A program made the position numbers and the translations under genes. Below are positions 1-8,684 of a stretch of DNA of 35,681 nt, piece by piece. Numbering within the stretch: position 1 is the stretch's first letter; the number at the start of each line of letters is the position of its first letter. Source of the DNA: Symploca sp. SIO3C6 (GTDB taxonomy: Bacteria > Cyanobacteriota > Cyanobacteriia > Cyanobacteriales > Coleofasciculaceae); contig JAAHHJ010000053.1 of NCBI GenBank assembly GCA_010692425.1, forward strand, positions 1-35,681, given 5' to 3'. The notes under the pieces were generated by a model that was given only the letters and a program-made list of their open reading frames with translations, did not search any database and had not been told where the DNA came from.

Positions 1-58
1 CGCTAGTGATTAAATAGAGGGCACGTAGGCGCAAATCCTGAGAGTAAGGGTGAGCCAT
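1..58 (-). CDS. IS630-type transposase, N-terminus (partial, runs off the left edge)
   Basis: An ATG on the minus strand at position 58 opens a frame that stays open to the window edge (19 codons). The peptide begins MAHPYSQDLRLRALYLITS, which resembles the first helix-turn-helix segment of cyanobacterial IS630-family transposases (typical pattern M-A-x-P-Y-S-x-D-L-R). IS630 enzymes are DDE transposases that insert at TA dinucleotides. The start is only 36 nt beyond the stop of the large minus-strand gene at 94, so the element probably sits directly behind that gene. I see no Shine-Dalgarno sequence. The assignment rests on 19 residues only, so the family call is an inference; the rest of the gene lies outside the window. 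Confidence 0.5.
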   Translation of the reverse strand, partial: MAHPYSQDLRLRALYLITS

Positions 59-93
59 AAATAAATCTAGTTTTAGGTGACTCTAGATATATC

Positions 94-3000
94 CTAACTT
101 GTAAGTACCCCAGCGCGCAGCGCTATATCTCTAATAACTTTGTTGCGGATGTCGATTAAGTTGGAAAAATCATTCATTCTAACTTTTAGTTTTTTAAAAT
201 AATTAATAACTTCACCAAAATGCTTTGCCAGATGTCCATTGTAACGTTTTTGCCCTAAAACGTAACTTTGGTTTGAACCTTTAGACATATTATGGTGTAA
301 ACCACTAAGTATATGATCAATTTCTTCCCAGTTAGAGTCTGATTGATGGAGAAATAAAATTGATTTACCAGTAGCTGCAAATATTTTTCCTAAGTCCGCA
401 AATTGGGTAAGACGGTGGGGATACAAACCTGTTAATAAGTAATTTTTAGAGTATTGAGTCTTATCTTGATCAAAAATTCTATCTAAAACAAAAACTCCTT
501 CTTCATTTTTAGTAGTATTTCCATCTTGGGCAATCGCTGAGCAATAATCAAAAATGGTTATACCTTTTTCTATCTTTTTATGCAATTTATCTTGATTGTT
601 TTCGTCTTCACACAGTTCTAGCATACCCATAGCGAAAAGAATAATACTTGCATGTGTTTCAAATAAGTAAGTTGGTTTATTATGAAAAGTTTTCTTTAGT
701 AGAGAAAGATCTAAAGTTAATAAATCTTTATCAGTGTCATAACTTTGCTGAAATTCGTCAGCATTTTCTCTAGAATCCTTCTCCAATTCTTTAATTAACG
801 GCATTGCCTGGATTTTTATATCATGATACTTCTCATAATATTTTCCTTCTTTACTACGAATTTTAGTCATTTTTCCAGCATTATCCTTTATTTGCTGATA
901 ACATTTCTGACCAGTATCAGAGTAACAAATAAGTGCATGATCTATCAGTCGCTTTGCCCAGTCTATACATTCTTCCCGACTAAAACCTGGTTGAATTGGT
1001 TCAGGATCTCCTGAATAGGCTACCTTAAGATAGCACCAACTTTGGTAAGCACACCAACTAGCATATTCTGCGGCGCTACCATCTCTAGCTGCATAGATTC
1101 GTGCTTTTTCCAACAAACGAATTGGTTCTGTTAAAACATCCCATCTTCCCCCAGGGCGAGCTGTGTAAGTAGGCATAAATAGGTAAAGTTTAGCACGATG
1201 GGCATATACTCTTGATAAAAAATAGAAGAATGGATGATAATTACTTTGAGCATATTCGTTAATTGTGTGGTATTCTTCTAAACTTTCCTTAAGATAGCTT
1301 TCAGCCTTATTCAAGCTATTTTCTGCTTCACTAACAGCAGTACGACGATCAAGTTCAGAGTTTCGATAATGTTCTGAATCATCGGTATCCGTCAAGTAAT
1401 GATACCGAAATTGGCAAAGCTCATACTTAGCAAGTATTAAATCATCAAGAAAATTTTTATCGCTTCTTTCACTCTTATCAATTTGAAACCTAAGAAGATC
1501 AAGATATTCTTTAGCAACACGGTAAAGACCTTCTTGAAGATATGCTTCAGTTAATTTGAGATAAGCATCATAAACAACTAAACTCCAAAAATTTTCATCA
1601 TCTATTTTTGAAAATTCACCTTGGCTATCAATAGTAGGATATTCTTTAAGGATAGTTTGCTTGAGGTAGCCTTCCATGGCTTTGAGTGAAAATGGATAAA
1701 ATTTTAAATAGCTTTCAGCCTTTTTAAGGGCATTAATTTCTTCAGCACGATGGCATAATTGAGTCAAGTAGTCTATAGGGTTGATACCTGTTTGTTTAAT
1801 TGCTTTTAATCTTGCGCAAAGTGCAGCCTGAGCAGCTACTTCCACTAAATCAAAACCGCAGTATTGACAAGAAGATATTTCTAGTTCATTAGCAACTTGG
1901 GCATACTTTTTTTGATCCCTAATTGCTGTTTTAATTTCAGATTTTCTACATAGTCTGACTACCGAACGAGACCAGATAGAATCATGAGTAATTTCACCAA
2001 GTACTTGATCATCAGTTAAAATCTCCTGAGCTACTGGCAAATATTCACTGAGACCTGGAATATTCCAGAATAAAACTCTATTAATTACTGCAATAATGTG
2101 AGAAATAGGGCTACCGATTCCCATGCTCTCTTCAAAAAACTCTAATTTATTATCATTCTGGAAACTACTAATATTTGAAGATCCTTCTCCAAATCTTTTT
2201 TGATAGTTTTGGGGAAGCATGACATAAAAATGCACCGTTACTTTATAAGCAAACTGCATTTCAAGCCCTTTAATATCTTCTTCATCTTCATCTTCACGTA
2301 AAACCAACGGATTTAGTAATCCAATCTGTTGAGTTTCTGTTTTTACATAAAGAGGCAAAGGTCGCACCTTTTTAATTTCAAAATGCTTGAGGTAGACTGG
2401 AAATTCATCAGTTAGTATGGAATTTTCTACCACTGAGTTAATTAAATGTTCTATAAGAGTTCTAGAGAAAGAATATTGAGCATCTGGCGAGTCATTGGTA
2501 AAAGTCTTCTCTGGCAAAAAAGACTTGATTTGTCTAATGCCAGATTGAAAATCAATTCTACTAATTTGTTTTTTTACTTTCCTAAATAACTCGTCAATTT
2601 TTTCTTGTTTTCTATCAGGATCTAGTCCTATAGCATAGTCTTCTAGTAAAAGAGCAAGATGTTGTTTAATAAAATCCTCAGTGGAATCAGTCGGCAATTT
2701 TTGGCTATTATTTATTTTCGCTCTTCTTAAAGATTGATAATCACTTATAGCATTCTTATAGAAAACTATAATATCTTCATCATTGAAGCCATTGTTTTTG
2801 TCTGTCACAATCTCCAGTAACAGTTGTAACAACATCTCCGTTGCCTGGAAGCTAGTATTTAAGTCTAACTTGTTTTTTTCTTCTAGAGATAGTTGTGAAA
2901 ATTTACGTAGGATTCTTAACTTGTCCTTTCTGGTTAATATATGTGATCCTCGTTCATTCTTTGTATCTCGTCCTTGCTGGATCCAATAATCTTGAATCGA

Positions 3001-3354
3001 TACTATGATTTCTACTAATTTCCCAAGGGTTAATCCTGGAACAGTTTGGACAGAGGATTTTTCTTCTTCGTCATAGTACTCAGGAAGAACAGAACGCAAA
3101 ACTCGCCTGATAAAGATACGGTTAGTTTGTTGCCCCCACTGATTGGCGATACTACTTTCATTAGGTTTTTTCTTCCCCTCATCTTCGGATATCCCTAAGT
3201 CAGTGAAGCAATGTAGCAAATATTTATAGACAGACTTATCCCGGTTTTGAGCCTCAGATCTACGTCGTCCAGATGCTTGTGTATCTTGACTTTCATTTGA
3301 AGCAGTGGTTGGTGAACTATTTGTGGTATCAGACTGTCTATTTTGTTTCGACAT
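94..3354 (-). CDS. Large protein of unknown function (1086 aa), predicted mainly helical
   Basis: I do not recognise this protein. It has no signal peptide or obvious membrane segment. The first ~40 residues are polar and low-complexity (Ser/Thr/Asn/Gln), followed by charged, probably helical stretches. A CxxC pair in the segment CQYCGFDL (around residue 500) could bind metal but has no visible partner pair. The centre (about 560-800) has many Lys/Glu/Tyr-rich amphipathic helices such as AEEINALKKAESYLKFY, suggestive of a TPR-like or other helical repeat scaffold. The C-terminus ends IALRAGVLTS. AGGA lies about nine bases before the ATG. It stands alone on its strand, with an IS630-type start immediately downstream and a repeat array upstream (3397-3524), so it lies in an accessory setting. 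The uninterrupted 3.2-kb frame argues that it is under selection or recently acquired. No function is proposed. Confidence 0.85.
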   Translation of the reverse strand: MSKQNRQSDTTNSSPTTASNESQDTQASGRRRSEAQNRDKSVYKYLLHCFTDLGISEDEGKKKPNESSIANQWGQQTNRIFIRRVLRSVLPEYYDEEEKSSVQTVPGLTLGKLVEIIVSIQDYWIQQGRDTKNERGSHILTRKDKLRILRKFSQLSLEEKNKLDLNTSFQATEMLLQLLLEIVTDKNNGFNDEDIIVFYKNAISDYQSLRRAKINNSQKLPTDSTEDFIKQHLALLLEDYAIGLDPDRKQEKIDELFRKVKKQISRIDFQSGIRQIKSFLPEKTFTNDSPDAQYSFSRTLIEHLINSVVENSILTDEFPVYLKHFEIKKVRPLPLYVKTETQQIGLLNPLVLREDEDEEDIKGLEMQFAYKVTVHFYVMLPQNYQKRFGEGSSNISSFQNDNKLEFFEESMGIGSPISHIIAVINRVLFWNIPGLSEYLPVAQEILTDDQVLGEITHDSIWSRSVVRLCRKSEIKTAIRDQKKYAQVANELEISSCQYCGFDLVEVAAQAALCARLKAIKQTGINPIDYLTQLCHRAEEINALKKAESYLKFYPFSLKAMEGYLKQTILKEYPTIDSQGEFSKIDDENFWSLVVYDAYLKLTEAYLQEGLYRVAKEYLDLLRFQIDKSERSDKNFLDDLILAKYELCQFRYHYLTDTDDSEHYRNSELDRRTAVSEAENSLNKAESYLKESLEEYHTINEYAQSNYHPFFYFLSRVYAHRAKLYLFMPTYTARPGGRWDVLTEPIRLLEKARIYAARDGSAAEYASWCAYQSWCYLKVAYSGDPEPIQPGFSREECIDWAKRLIDHALICYSDTGQKCYQQIKDNAGKMTKIRSKEGKYYEKYHDIKIQAMPLIKELEKDSRENADEFQQSYDTDKDLLTLDLSLLKKTFHNKPTYLFETHASIILFAMGMLELCEDENNQDKLHKKIEKGITIFDYCSAIAQDGNTTKNEEGVFVLDRIFDQDKTQYSKNYLLTGLYPHRLTQFADLGKIFAATGKSILFLHQSDSNWEEIDHILSGLHHNMSKGSNQSYVLGQKRYNGHLAKHFGEVINYFKKLKVRMNDFSNLIDIRNKVIRDIALRAGVLTS

Positions 3355-3787
3355 CCTTTGGTTTCCTGACTAATTAGTACAGTTGAAGTCTGTAAAATGT
3401 ACATAGGGATATAGGCAGCAAGATTAAAATGTACGTACTATTGATGTAATACGCCTTGCTTTAATACAAGATGTACAGTAGATATTGACGTAATACGCCT
3501 TGCTTTAATACAAGATGTACAGTAAAAGCCCAATCTTAGCCTCACCAAGGCTAGACTGTCGAGTCTTTAACAAAGCAGTAGCTCAATAGCTCAGATGCTT
3601 ACGGTAAAGCTGAACCAGTTTGTATGCCTTAGTAAAGCTCGCCAGAAGATTAGACAAATCGCAAGACTTATCTTGCCTACTTGCCTAAATTCAATGCTTC
3701 AATCCTTACTTTAGCCCTCTTCTGTCACTCTCCGAGAATTAAAATAAAGAAATCAAAGACCTTTTTCTCTACAAAGCAGGTAGGACA
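3355..3787. other. Intergenic region between the large unknown gene and the IS701-type remnant
   Basis: This stretch holds the box/repeat array described at 3397-3524, then about 190 bp (3525-3714) without a convincing gene, and finally the left end of the IS701-type remnant from 3715. A 39-codon plus-strand frame starts at 3595 and ends with the TAG at the element boundary, but it has no ribosome binding site and no recognisable product, so I do not call it. Confidence 0.5.
3397..3524. repeat. Upstream repeat array: 40-bp direct repeat (x2) plus four ATGTAC boxes
   Basis: Positions 3441-3480 and 3485-3524 are direct repeats of 40 bp with one mismatch, at a 44-bp period. Each contains TAATACGCCTTGC and ends in ATGTACAGTA. 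Further ATGTAC boxes occur at 3397 and 3429, giving four boxes (3397, 3429, 3471, 3515) within 124 bp. All lie 40-170 bp upstream of the minus-strand start at 3354. GTAC is itself palindromic, so the boxes could be protein-binding sites for the large unknown gene. That role is inference; a simple tandem duplication is the alternative. Confidence 0.6.
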
Positions 3788-4582
3788 ATGGATGTAGAGT
3801 TACAGATTATCAAACATTTAGCGAGGGATGCACAGTCAACAGTATCCTTCATTGATGAATATTGTGCAAGCTACAAAGACCTATTTCCGGAGGTGAGAAG
3901 CTATGAATGTTTTAAATATTTACATTTAGGAATAATTTCGCCAATCAAAAGAAAATCCTTGCCAGAAATAGCTAAAATCGTGGGGACAAGCTCTGCACAA
4001 TCGTTACATCATTTTATAGCTAAATCCCCTTGGTCAGTAACTCAAGTAAAAAAGCGACGATTATCAACAATTTTAACAGCCTTAAAAGAAAATGCAATTA
4101 CAGTAGTAATAGATGAAACAGGAGACCGAAAAAAGGGAAAGAAGACTGATTATGTAGCCAGACAATATTTAGGAAGCATTGGCAAAATCGAGCAAGGGAT
4201 AGTCTCAGTTAATGCTTATGGAATTTATCAAAATATAACTTTCCCTTTAATTTGTAAAATTTTCAAACCCTGATGATATTGTGGTTGATTGTCCCCTGGT
4301 TAGATATTTTTCCTAATCATGATCTATTGCTTGGATTTCACGATTTAATTCAGGTTATGAATCAATTTCGACCTTATTTTTCTGATGGATGATCTGGTTT
4401 TTCCTATTATTAATACTTTCTAGAAAGAAGGTATATTAGGTGATACAGCATTTGCTCATCGATTTTTTACAATTTCCCGGCTCTGAGCAATTTCTAGGAA
4501 GTAAAAAGTCTGTGATCGCCTACCATGTAAGAACTCTATAATTCAGCAATGACAAGAGTTTTCGGAGAGTGACAGAAGAGGG
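3715..4582 (+). mobile_element. Decayed IS701-type insertion sequence with 24-bp terminal inverted repeats
   Basis: The left end (3715-3738) and right end (4559-4582) are inverted repeats of 24 bp with one mismatch; the shared core is CTTCTGTCACTCTCCGA. Flanking tetranucleotides are TTAG (3711-3714) and ATAG (4583-4586), close to the YTAR target duplication known for IS701-family elements but with one difference. At 868 bp the element is shorter than full-length family members. It carries only the N-terminal part of the transposase, followed by an out-of-frame C-terminal remnant, so it has suffered an internal deletion and cannot transpose by itself. The right end abuts the in-frame remainder of an M4 peptidase gene, which it presumably disrupted. 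Confidence 0.8.
3788..4500 (+). pseudogene. IS701-family transposase, internally deleted
   Basis: The frame 3788-4273 encodes 161 residues that match the N-terminal part of cyanobacterial IS701-family DDE transposases: an N-terminal helical region, then VVIDETGDRKKGKKTDYVARQ, in which the Asp of IDETGDR is the expected first catalytic acid. The frame then stops after KIFKP. From about 4272 another frame reads MILWLIVPWLDIF and later LGFHDLIQVMNQF, which looks like the C-terminal region of the same family before it too meets a stop. The middle of the gene, with the second and third acidic residues, is missing. Internal deletion plus frame changes make it inactive. Family assignment is by recognition of the N-terminal motif. 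Confidence 0.75.
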
Positions 4583-5422
4583 ATAGATTGCCTTCCTGGG
4601 GAACTTAGAGTTAATGGTCTTTGTTATCAACCATGTGTGATGGCTCATCGTAATGTTATTGCAGTAGCGGAGTTTATCAGAGACATACTCATGCACGATC
4701 CACCAAATGGAACGCAAGCAAGGTACATTTCCAGTATTAACTGTGTTCAAGAATCAGGTGAGACAGAGTGGGAAAATTCATGTTGGCTTGATGATTATGA
4801 ACAGGCACTTTTTGGGCAACACTGGGTTAACAGAGAACTTCATTCATTGGCAATTTACCAAGATATTGTTGCTCACGAGTTTTTCCATGGACTAAACTCT
4901 CAAACTGCTGAATTTAAATATTTAGGAGAGTCAGGAGCACTTGACGAATCCTATGCTGATATTTTTGCTATTCTGCTTACTAACTTCAATGAGCCTGACA
5001 TCAACCAATGGAATTGGGAGATTGGAAGAGGTTTATCTGAAGGAGGTGGCAGCATCCGAGACATTAAAAATCCGGGTAGCCATGAGCAGCCTGAACATAT
5101 GGAGCAGTACCTCACTATGCCCGATTATAATGATTATGGTGGCGTCCACCATAATAATGGAATCCATAATAGGGCAGCTTACAATCTAATCACTTCTGAT
5201 GATGGTCAAGGCAACTTCCTTTTCAATGCTAATTCTGCCGCACAACTTTTTTATCTGGCATTGAGAAAGCTTGGTCCTACCTCCCGCTTCATTGATAGTC
5301 GCCGTGCAGTCGTACAAGCAGCAAAAACACTATCAATAACCCGATGGCGTAATGATTCTACCAAAATTGAAAAGCTTAGGGCTATTGAAAAAGCCTTTGA
5401 CCAGGTGGGAATTGTAGAATAA
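4583..5422 (+). pseudogene. M4 (thermolysin-type) metallopeptidase, 5'-truncated by the IS701-type element
   Basis: The frame is open from the IS boundary; a possible GTG restart is at 4637 (261 aa). Counted from that GTG, the zinc site is intact: HEFFH (His80, Glu81, His84) and the third ligand Glu104 in GALDES, 20 residues after His84 as in the M4 family. The later motif NNGIHNRAAYNL supplies the usual asparagine/histidine region. M4 peptidases are normally secreted zymogens with an N-terminal propeptide and about 100 more catalytic-domain residues than are seen here. Coding similarity (PGELRVNG, AHRNVI) reaches back to about 4590, right at the IS edge, so the 5' part was lost there. No matching N-terminal coding sequence is obvious left of the IS. 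An active truncated product is unlikely because the propeptide and part of the N-terminal lobe are absent. Confidence 0.8.
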
Positions 5423-5507
5423 CCTAACAAAAGCAGATAGAAGTGACCTCCTGCGGTAGTCTAGATCAAGTGAGTATCTTCACTATCTTGTAAAGCTTGA
5501 TCGCCCT

Positions 5508-6470
5508 ATGTCCGTTACCAGCCCTCCCCGCACAGTCCGTATCGGTTCTCGCAAAAGCCAGCTAGCTCTGGTTCAAACTTACTGGGTACAAAAACAGCTG
5601 GAGAAAATCTTCCCTGACAGAGAATTTGAAGTCCAGACAATGAGTACCCACGGAGATAAAATCCTGGATGTTGCTTTATCCAAAATTGGGGATAAAGGGC
5701 TTTTTACCAAGGAACTCGAATTGGGCATGCTCAATAATGAGATAGATTTGGCAGTTCACTCCCTTAAGGATTTACCCACCAACTTGCCAGAAGGCTTGGT
5801 TTTGGGAGCAGTCACAGAACGTGAAAACCCAGCTGATGCCCTTGTAGTTCACCAGAAGCATCAAGACAAACAAATTGATACACTGCCAGAGGGCGCAGTT
5901 ATAGGAAGTTCATCTTTGCGAAGACTAGCACAACTGCGACACCATTTCCCTCACTTAACCTTTAAAGATGTCCGTGGTAACCTGAATACACGACTGAAGA
6001 AATTAGATGATGGTGAGTATGATGCAATTATTCTAGCAGTCGCAGGTTTAGAAAGATTAGGAATGGGCGATCGCGTTCATCAGGTTTTACCCCCAGAAAT
6101 CTCTCTCCATGCAGTAGGGCAAGGTGCTTTGGGCATTGAATGCCGTGGCGATGATACCGAAATTTTAGAAATAGTCAAAGCGATCGAACACACCCAAACT
6201 GCTCAACGCTGCCATGCGGAAAGGGCATTTTTGCGGGAACTAGAAGGCGGCTGTCAAGTGCCAATTGGAGTAAACACTCACTTAGATGAGAATTTACTAA
6301 CCCTAACAGGTATAGTTGCTAGTGTTGATGGCACCAAATTTGTCAAAGATACTGTTACTGGCGAAGCCACTAATGCTGAGCAGGTAGGTAGTGAACTCGC
6401 CCAAAACTTACGGCAGCAAGGAGCCCAAGAAATTTTAGATGAAATCTTTGCTGAAATCGAACGCAGCTAA
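5508..6470 (+). CDS. hemC: Hydroxymethylbilane synthase (porphobilinogen deaminase)
   Basis: This cytosolic enzyme joins four porphobilinogen molecules into hydroxymethylbilane in the tetrapyrrole pathway that feeds haem, chlorophyll and bilins. The 320-residue length is normal. The N-terminal [14 protein letters not shown] motif, HSLKDLPT (around residue 84), and GSSSLRR (133-139) are hallmark segments. Cys249 in [11 protein letters not shown] is the attachment site of the dipyrromethane cofactor. The ATG at 5508 is used because the protein aligns from its first residues with the family. The gene stands on the plus strand between the truncated peptidase and glgA; the 150-bp gap to glgA shows no strong terminator, so co-transcription is possible but unproven. 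No abnormality is visible. Confidence 0.97.
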   Translation: MSVTSPPRTVRIGSRKSQLALVQTYWVQKQLEKIFPDREFEVQTMSTHGDKILDVALSKIGDKGLFTKELELGMLNNEIDLAVHSLKDLPTNLPEGLVLGAVTERENPADALVVHQKHQDKQIDTLPEGAVIGSSSLRRLAQLRHHFPHLTFKDVRGNLNTRLKKLDDGEYDAIILAVAGLERLGMGDRVHQVLPPEISLHAVGQGALGIECRGDDTEILEIVKAIEHTQTAQRCHAERAFLRELEGGCQVPIGVNTHLDENLLTLTGIVASVDGTKFVKDTVTGEATNAEQVGSELAQNLRQQGAQEILDEIFAEIERS

Positions 6471-6619
6471 TTGTGGGGACTAGCGACTAGGAACTAGCTA
6501 TGAAGACAACAGGGAATTAAATTTATTTATTCCCTTACCTCCCTAATGACTAATTCTCAATTACTAATTCCTCATCCCATACTAAATATTAAAACCGAGT
6601 ACCAAGATCAGGAAAAAAT

Positions 6620-8047
6620 ATGCAAATTCTATTTGTTGCTGCAGAAGTAGCGCCTCTGGCGAAAGTAGGAGGCATGGGGGATGTGGTTGGGGCATTACCC
6701 AAATTTTTGAGACGCATGGGGCATGATGTAAGGATCTTTATGCCCTACTACGGTTTTTTGACTGACAAGGCAAAGATTCACAACGAGCCAGTCTGGAAGG
6801 GTTATGCCATGTTCCAGGACTTTAGCGTTTATGAAACAGTTTTACCAGGTACTGATGTCCCTTTGTATCTGTTTGGACATCCTGTTTTTTCAGGACGCAA
6901 TATTTATGGTGGGGAGCAAGAAGACTGGAAATTCACTTTCTTTGCTAATGGTGCAGCTGAGTTTGCCTGGAACTACTGGAAGCCACAAATTATTCATTGC
7001 CACGATTGGCATACTGGCATGATTCCAGTGTGGATGCACCAATCTCCTGACATTAGTACAGTCTTCACGATACATAATCTTGCCTATCAAGGGCCCTGGC
7101 GCTGGCGTTTAGACCAGATGACCTGGTGCCCTTGGTACATGCAAGGTCATAATACGATGGCAGCTGCTGTGCAATATGCTAACCGACTGAGTGTAGTTTC
7201 TCCTACTTACGCCCAGCAAATTCGCACTCCTGAATACGGCGAAACCTTAGAAGGACTGCTATCTTTCATCAGTAATAAAACAGTTGGCATCCTCAATGGA
7301 ATTGATACTGAAAGTTATAACCCAGAAACAGATAAATATATAAACCATAATTTTACTGTCGATACCATCGACTCACGCCGCGCTAACAAAATTTCTTTAC
7401 AAGAGGAAGTAGGTTTAGAAGTAAATTCTAATGCCTTCCTCATGGGTATGGTAAGCAGGCTAGTAGAGCAAAAAGGGATCGATCTATTAATCCAGGTTAT
7501 TGATCGCTTTATGGCCTACACTGATTGTCAATTCGTGGTACTAGGGACAGGGGAACGCTATTACGAAACCCAAATGTGGGAGCTAGCATCCCGTTATCAT
7601 GGTCGTATGTCTGCCCAACTACTTTATAACGACGCCCTTGCCAGACGCATCTATGCTGGTTGCGATGCCTTTTTAATGCCTTCTCGCTTTGAACCCTGTG
7701 GCTTGAGTCAACTGCTAGCAATGCGTTATGGTTGTATCCCAATTGTGCGGCGCACTGGCGGTTTAGTGGATACAGTCTCCCACCATGAACCAGTCGCACA
7801 AACTGGTACCGGCTACTGCTTTGATCGCTATGAACCCTTAGATTTATTCACCTGCATGATTCGTGCTTGGGAAGGTTATCGCTATAAACCGCAGTGGCAG
7901 AGTTTACAGCAACGAGCCATGAGAATGAATTTCAGTTGGGATAAATCTGCTCTTGAGTATATCAAGATGTATAGAGATATACTGGGGCTGCCACCTGAGC
8001 CAACGGAAGTTGAGCAATCACCAGAATTAGCCCAAACAGCTGGGTAG
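6620..8047 (+). CDS. glgA: Glycogen synthase (ADP-glucose), cyanobacterial GlgA1 type
   Basis: A GT5-family glycosyltransferase that transfers glucose from ADP-glucose to the growing alpha-1,4-glucan of glycogen. It has 475 residues, as expected. The N-terminal ADP-glucose binding motif is [14 protein letters not shown] (Lys15 onward), and the C-terminal Rossmann lobe carries [11 protein letters not shown] and the [10 protein letters not shown] loop. The overall sequence closely follows the cyanobacterial GlgA1 class ([25 protein letters not shown]). AGGA lies about ten bases before the ATG at 6620. Downstream is a transposon-derived hairpin (8077-8099) followed by ATTCTT that may also serve as terminator. 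Nothing unusual was seen. Confidence 0.97.
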   Translation: MQILFVAAEVAPLAKVGGMGDVVGALPKFLRRMGHDVRIFMPYYGFLTDKAKIHNEPVWKGYAMFQDFSVYETVLPGTDVPLYLFGHPVFSGRNIYGGEQEDWKFTFFANGAAEFAWNYWKPQIIHCHDWHTGMIPVWMHQSPDISTVFTIHNLAYQGPWRWRLDQMTWCPWYMQGHNTMAAAVQYANRLSVVSPTYAQQIRTPEYGETLEGLLSFISNKTVGILNGIDTESYNPETDKYINHNFTVDTIDSRRANKISLQEEVGLEVNSNAFLMGMVSRLVEQKGIDLLIQVIDRFMAYTDCQFVVLGTGERYYETQMWELASRYHGRMSAQLLYNDALARRIYAGCDAFLMPSRFEPCGLSQLLAMRYGCIPIVRRTGGLVDTVSHHEPVAQTGTGYCFDRYEPLDLFTCMIRAWEGYRYKPQWQSLQQRAMRMNFSWDKSALEYIKMYRDILGLPPEPTEVEQSPELAQTAG

Positions 8048-8070
8048 AGTGCCTTTAACGCTGATACCAT

Positions 8071-8445
8071 TGACACTCCCCGACCTGAAGGTACGGGGAT
8101 TCTTGGGCTGATCTTGCCAAACTACTAGCTTCCTTGAACTAGCTTTTGGTCTTACAGAGCATACTTGAGCCTTTCAACTCACTCCTCAAGCTTAAATTCC
8201 TGTGTGTCCCACAGTCTTAATGTATCGAGATTTGTCGAATTCTCGCCTAACGATTCCCACATTTGTACAAGATCTAGGATTTATACTACCAGGGCTCCGG
8301 CTCAGGAATAGTCCGCTTGACCTACTTCGTCTTAATGTGTGCGCTTTACCACTAATATGATTCTAGCTTTCAATCTCATTATTTATCAAGATTATTCCCC
8401 TAAAAAGCCATCAAGCGAAGAACGGGGCTTGAATCCCATATTTTT
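8071..8445 (-). mobile_element. IS200/IS605 (TnpB-type) right-end remnant with non-coding RNA-like region
   Basis: Read on the minus strand, this stretch ends in the typical right end of cyanobacterial IS200/IS605-group elements: CCAAGAATCCCCG, a stem-loop, then GGGGAGTGTCA. On the plus strand the stem-loop is 8077-8099 (TCCCCG/CGGGGA, with an inner ACCT/AGGT stem). The ~340 bp inward (8108-8445) has no open frame but resembles the 3' untranslated region of tnpB genes, which in active elements yields the guide (omega/re) RNA. Another hairpin, TCAAGC/GCTTGA, lies at 8411-8432. No tnpA or tnpB coding remains. Family assignment is by recognition of the end sequence; the RNA role is inference. 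Confidence 0.55.
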
Positions 8446-8684
8446 GGTCAGGAACCTAAGTGATTATCTAAAGTGGGAGAAAGGGGGAGTAGTAATACCC
8501 CATCATCTGTAACCGTGGAGCCTCAAGCTCTACGCCGGCTCCCCGTAAGGTAAGCATAAAGGAGCTGTTAACAGGACTTTCGCAACTGGGCGCTAAGAAA
8601 GGCAAAAGCTCCTCCAAACTACGACTGAGGGAGAAAAACCCACCCCTCAGCGTAGCAGAGGTGAGTAGTTCATCTATTATTGGA
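8446..8684. other. Gene-free stretch between the IS200/IS605 remnant and the CHAT gene
   Basis: About 240 bp of non-coding sequence containing the terminator hairpin of the CHAT gene at its right end (8641-8663). A 77-codon minus-strand frame covers part of it (8468-8701), but it overlaps the CHAT stop, has no recognisable product and is not called. Confidence 0.5.
8634..8663 (-). terminator. Rho-independent terminator of the TPS-CHAT gene
   Basis: On the minus strand, about 22 nt after the stop of the CHAT gene, CACCTC pairs with GAGGGGTG across a nine-base loop and is followed by GGGTTTTT. In plus coordinates the stem is 8641-8663 and the T run corresponds to A 8634-8638. Position, orientation and U tract fit an intrinsic terminator. 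Confidence 0.65.

Noticed and set aside
108-128. End of MITE family 1 within the large unknown gene (ATAGCGCTGCGCGC)
   Set aside because: Only a short similarity; it reads as a natural C-terminal coding sequence and no partner end or TA-flanked element is present.
3441-3524. Direct repeat as a CRISPR
   Set aside because: Only two units separated by 4 bp; no spacer-sized interval and no cas genes.
4637-5422. Functional M4 metallopeptidase
   Set aside because: Zinc ligands are present, but the propeptide and the first part of the catalytic domain are missing and the frame begins at the IS boundary.
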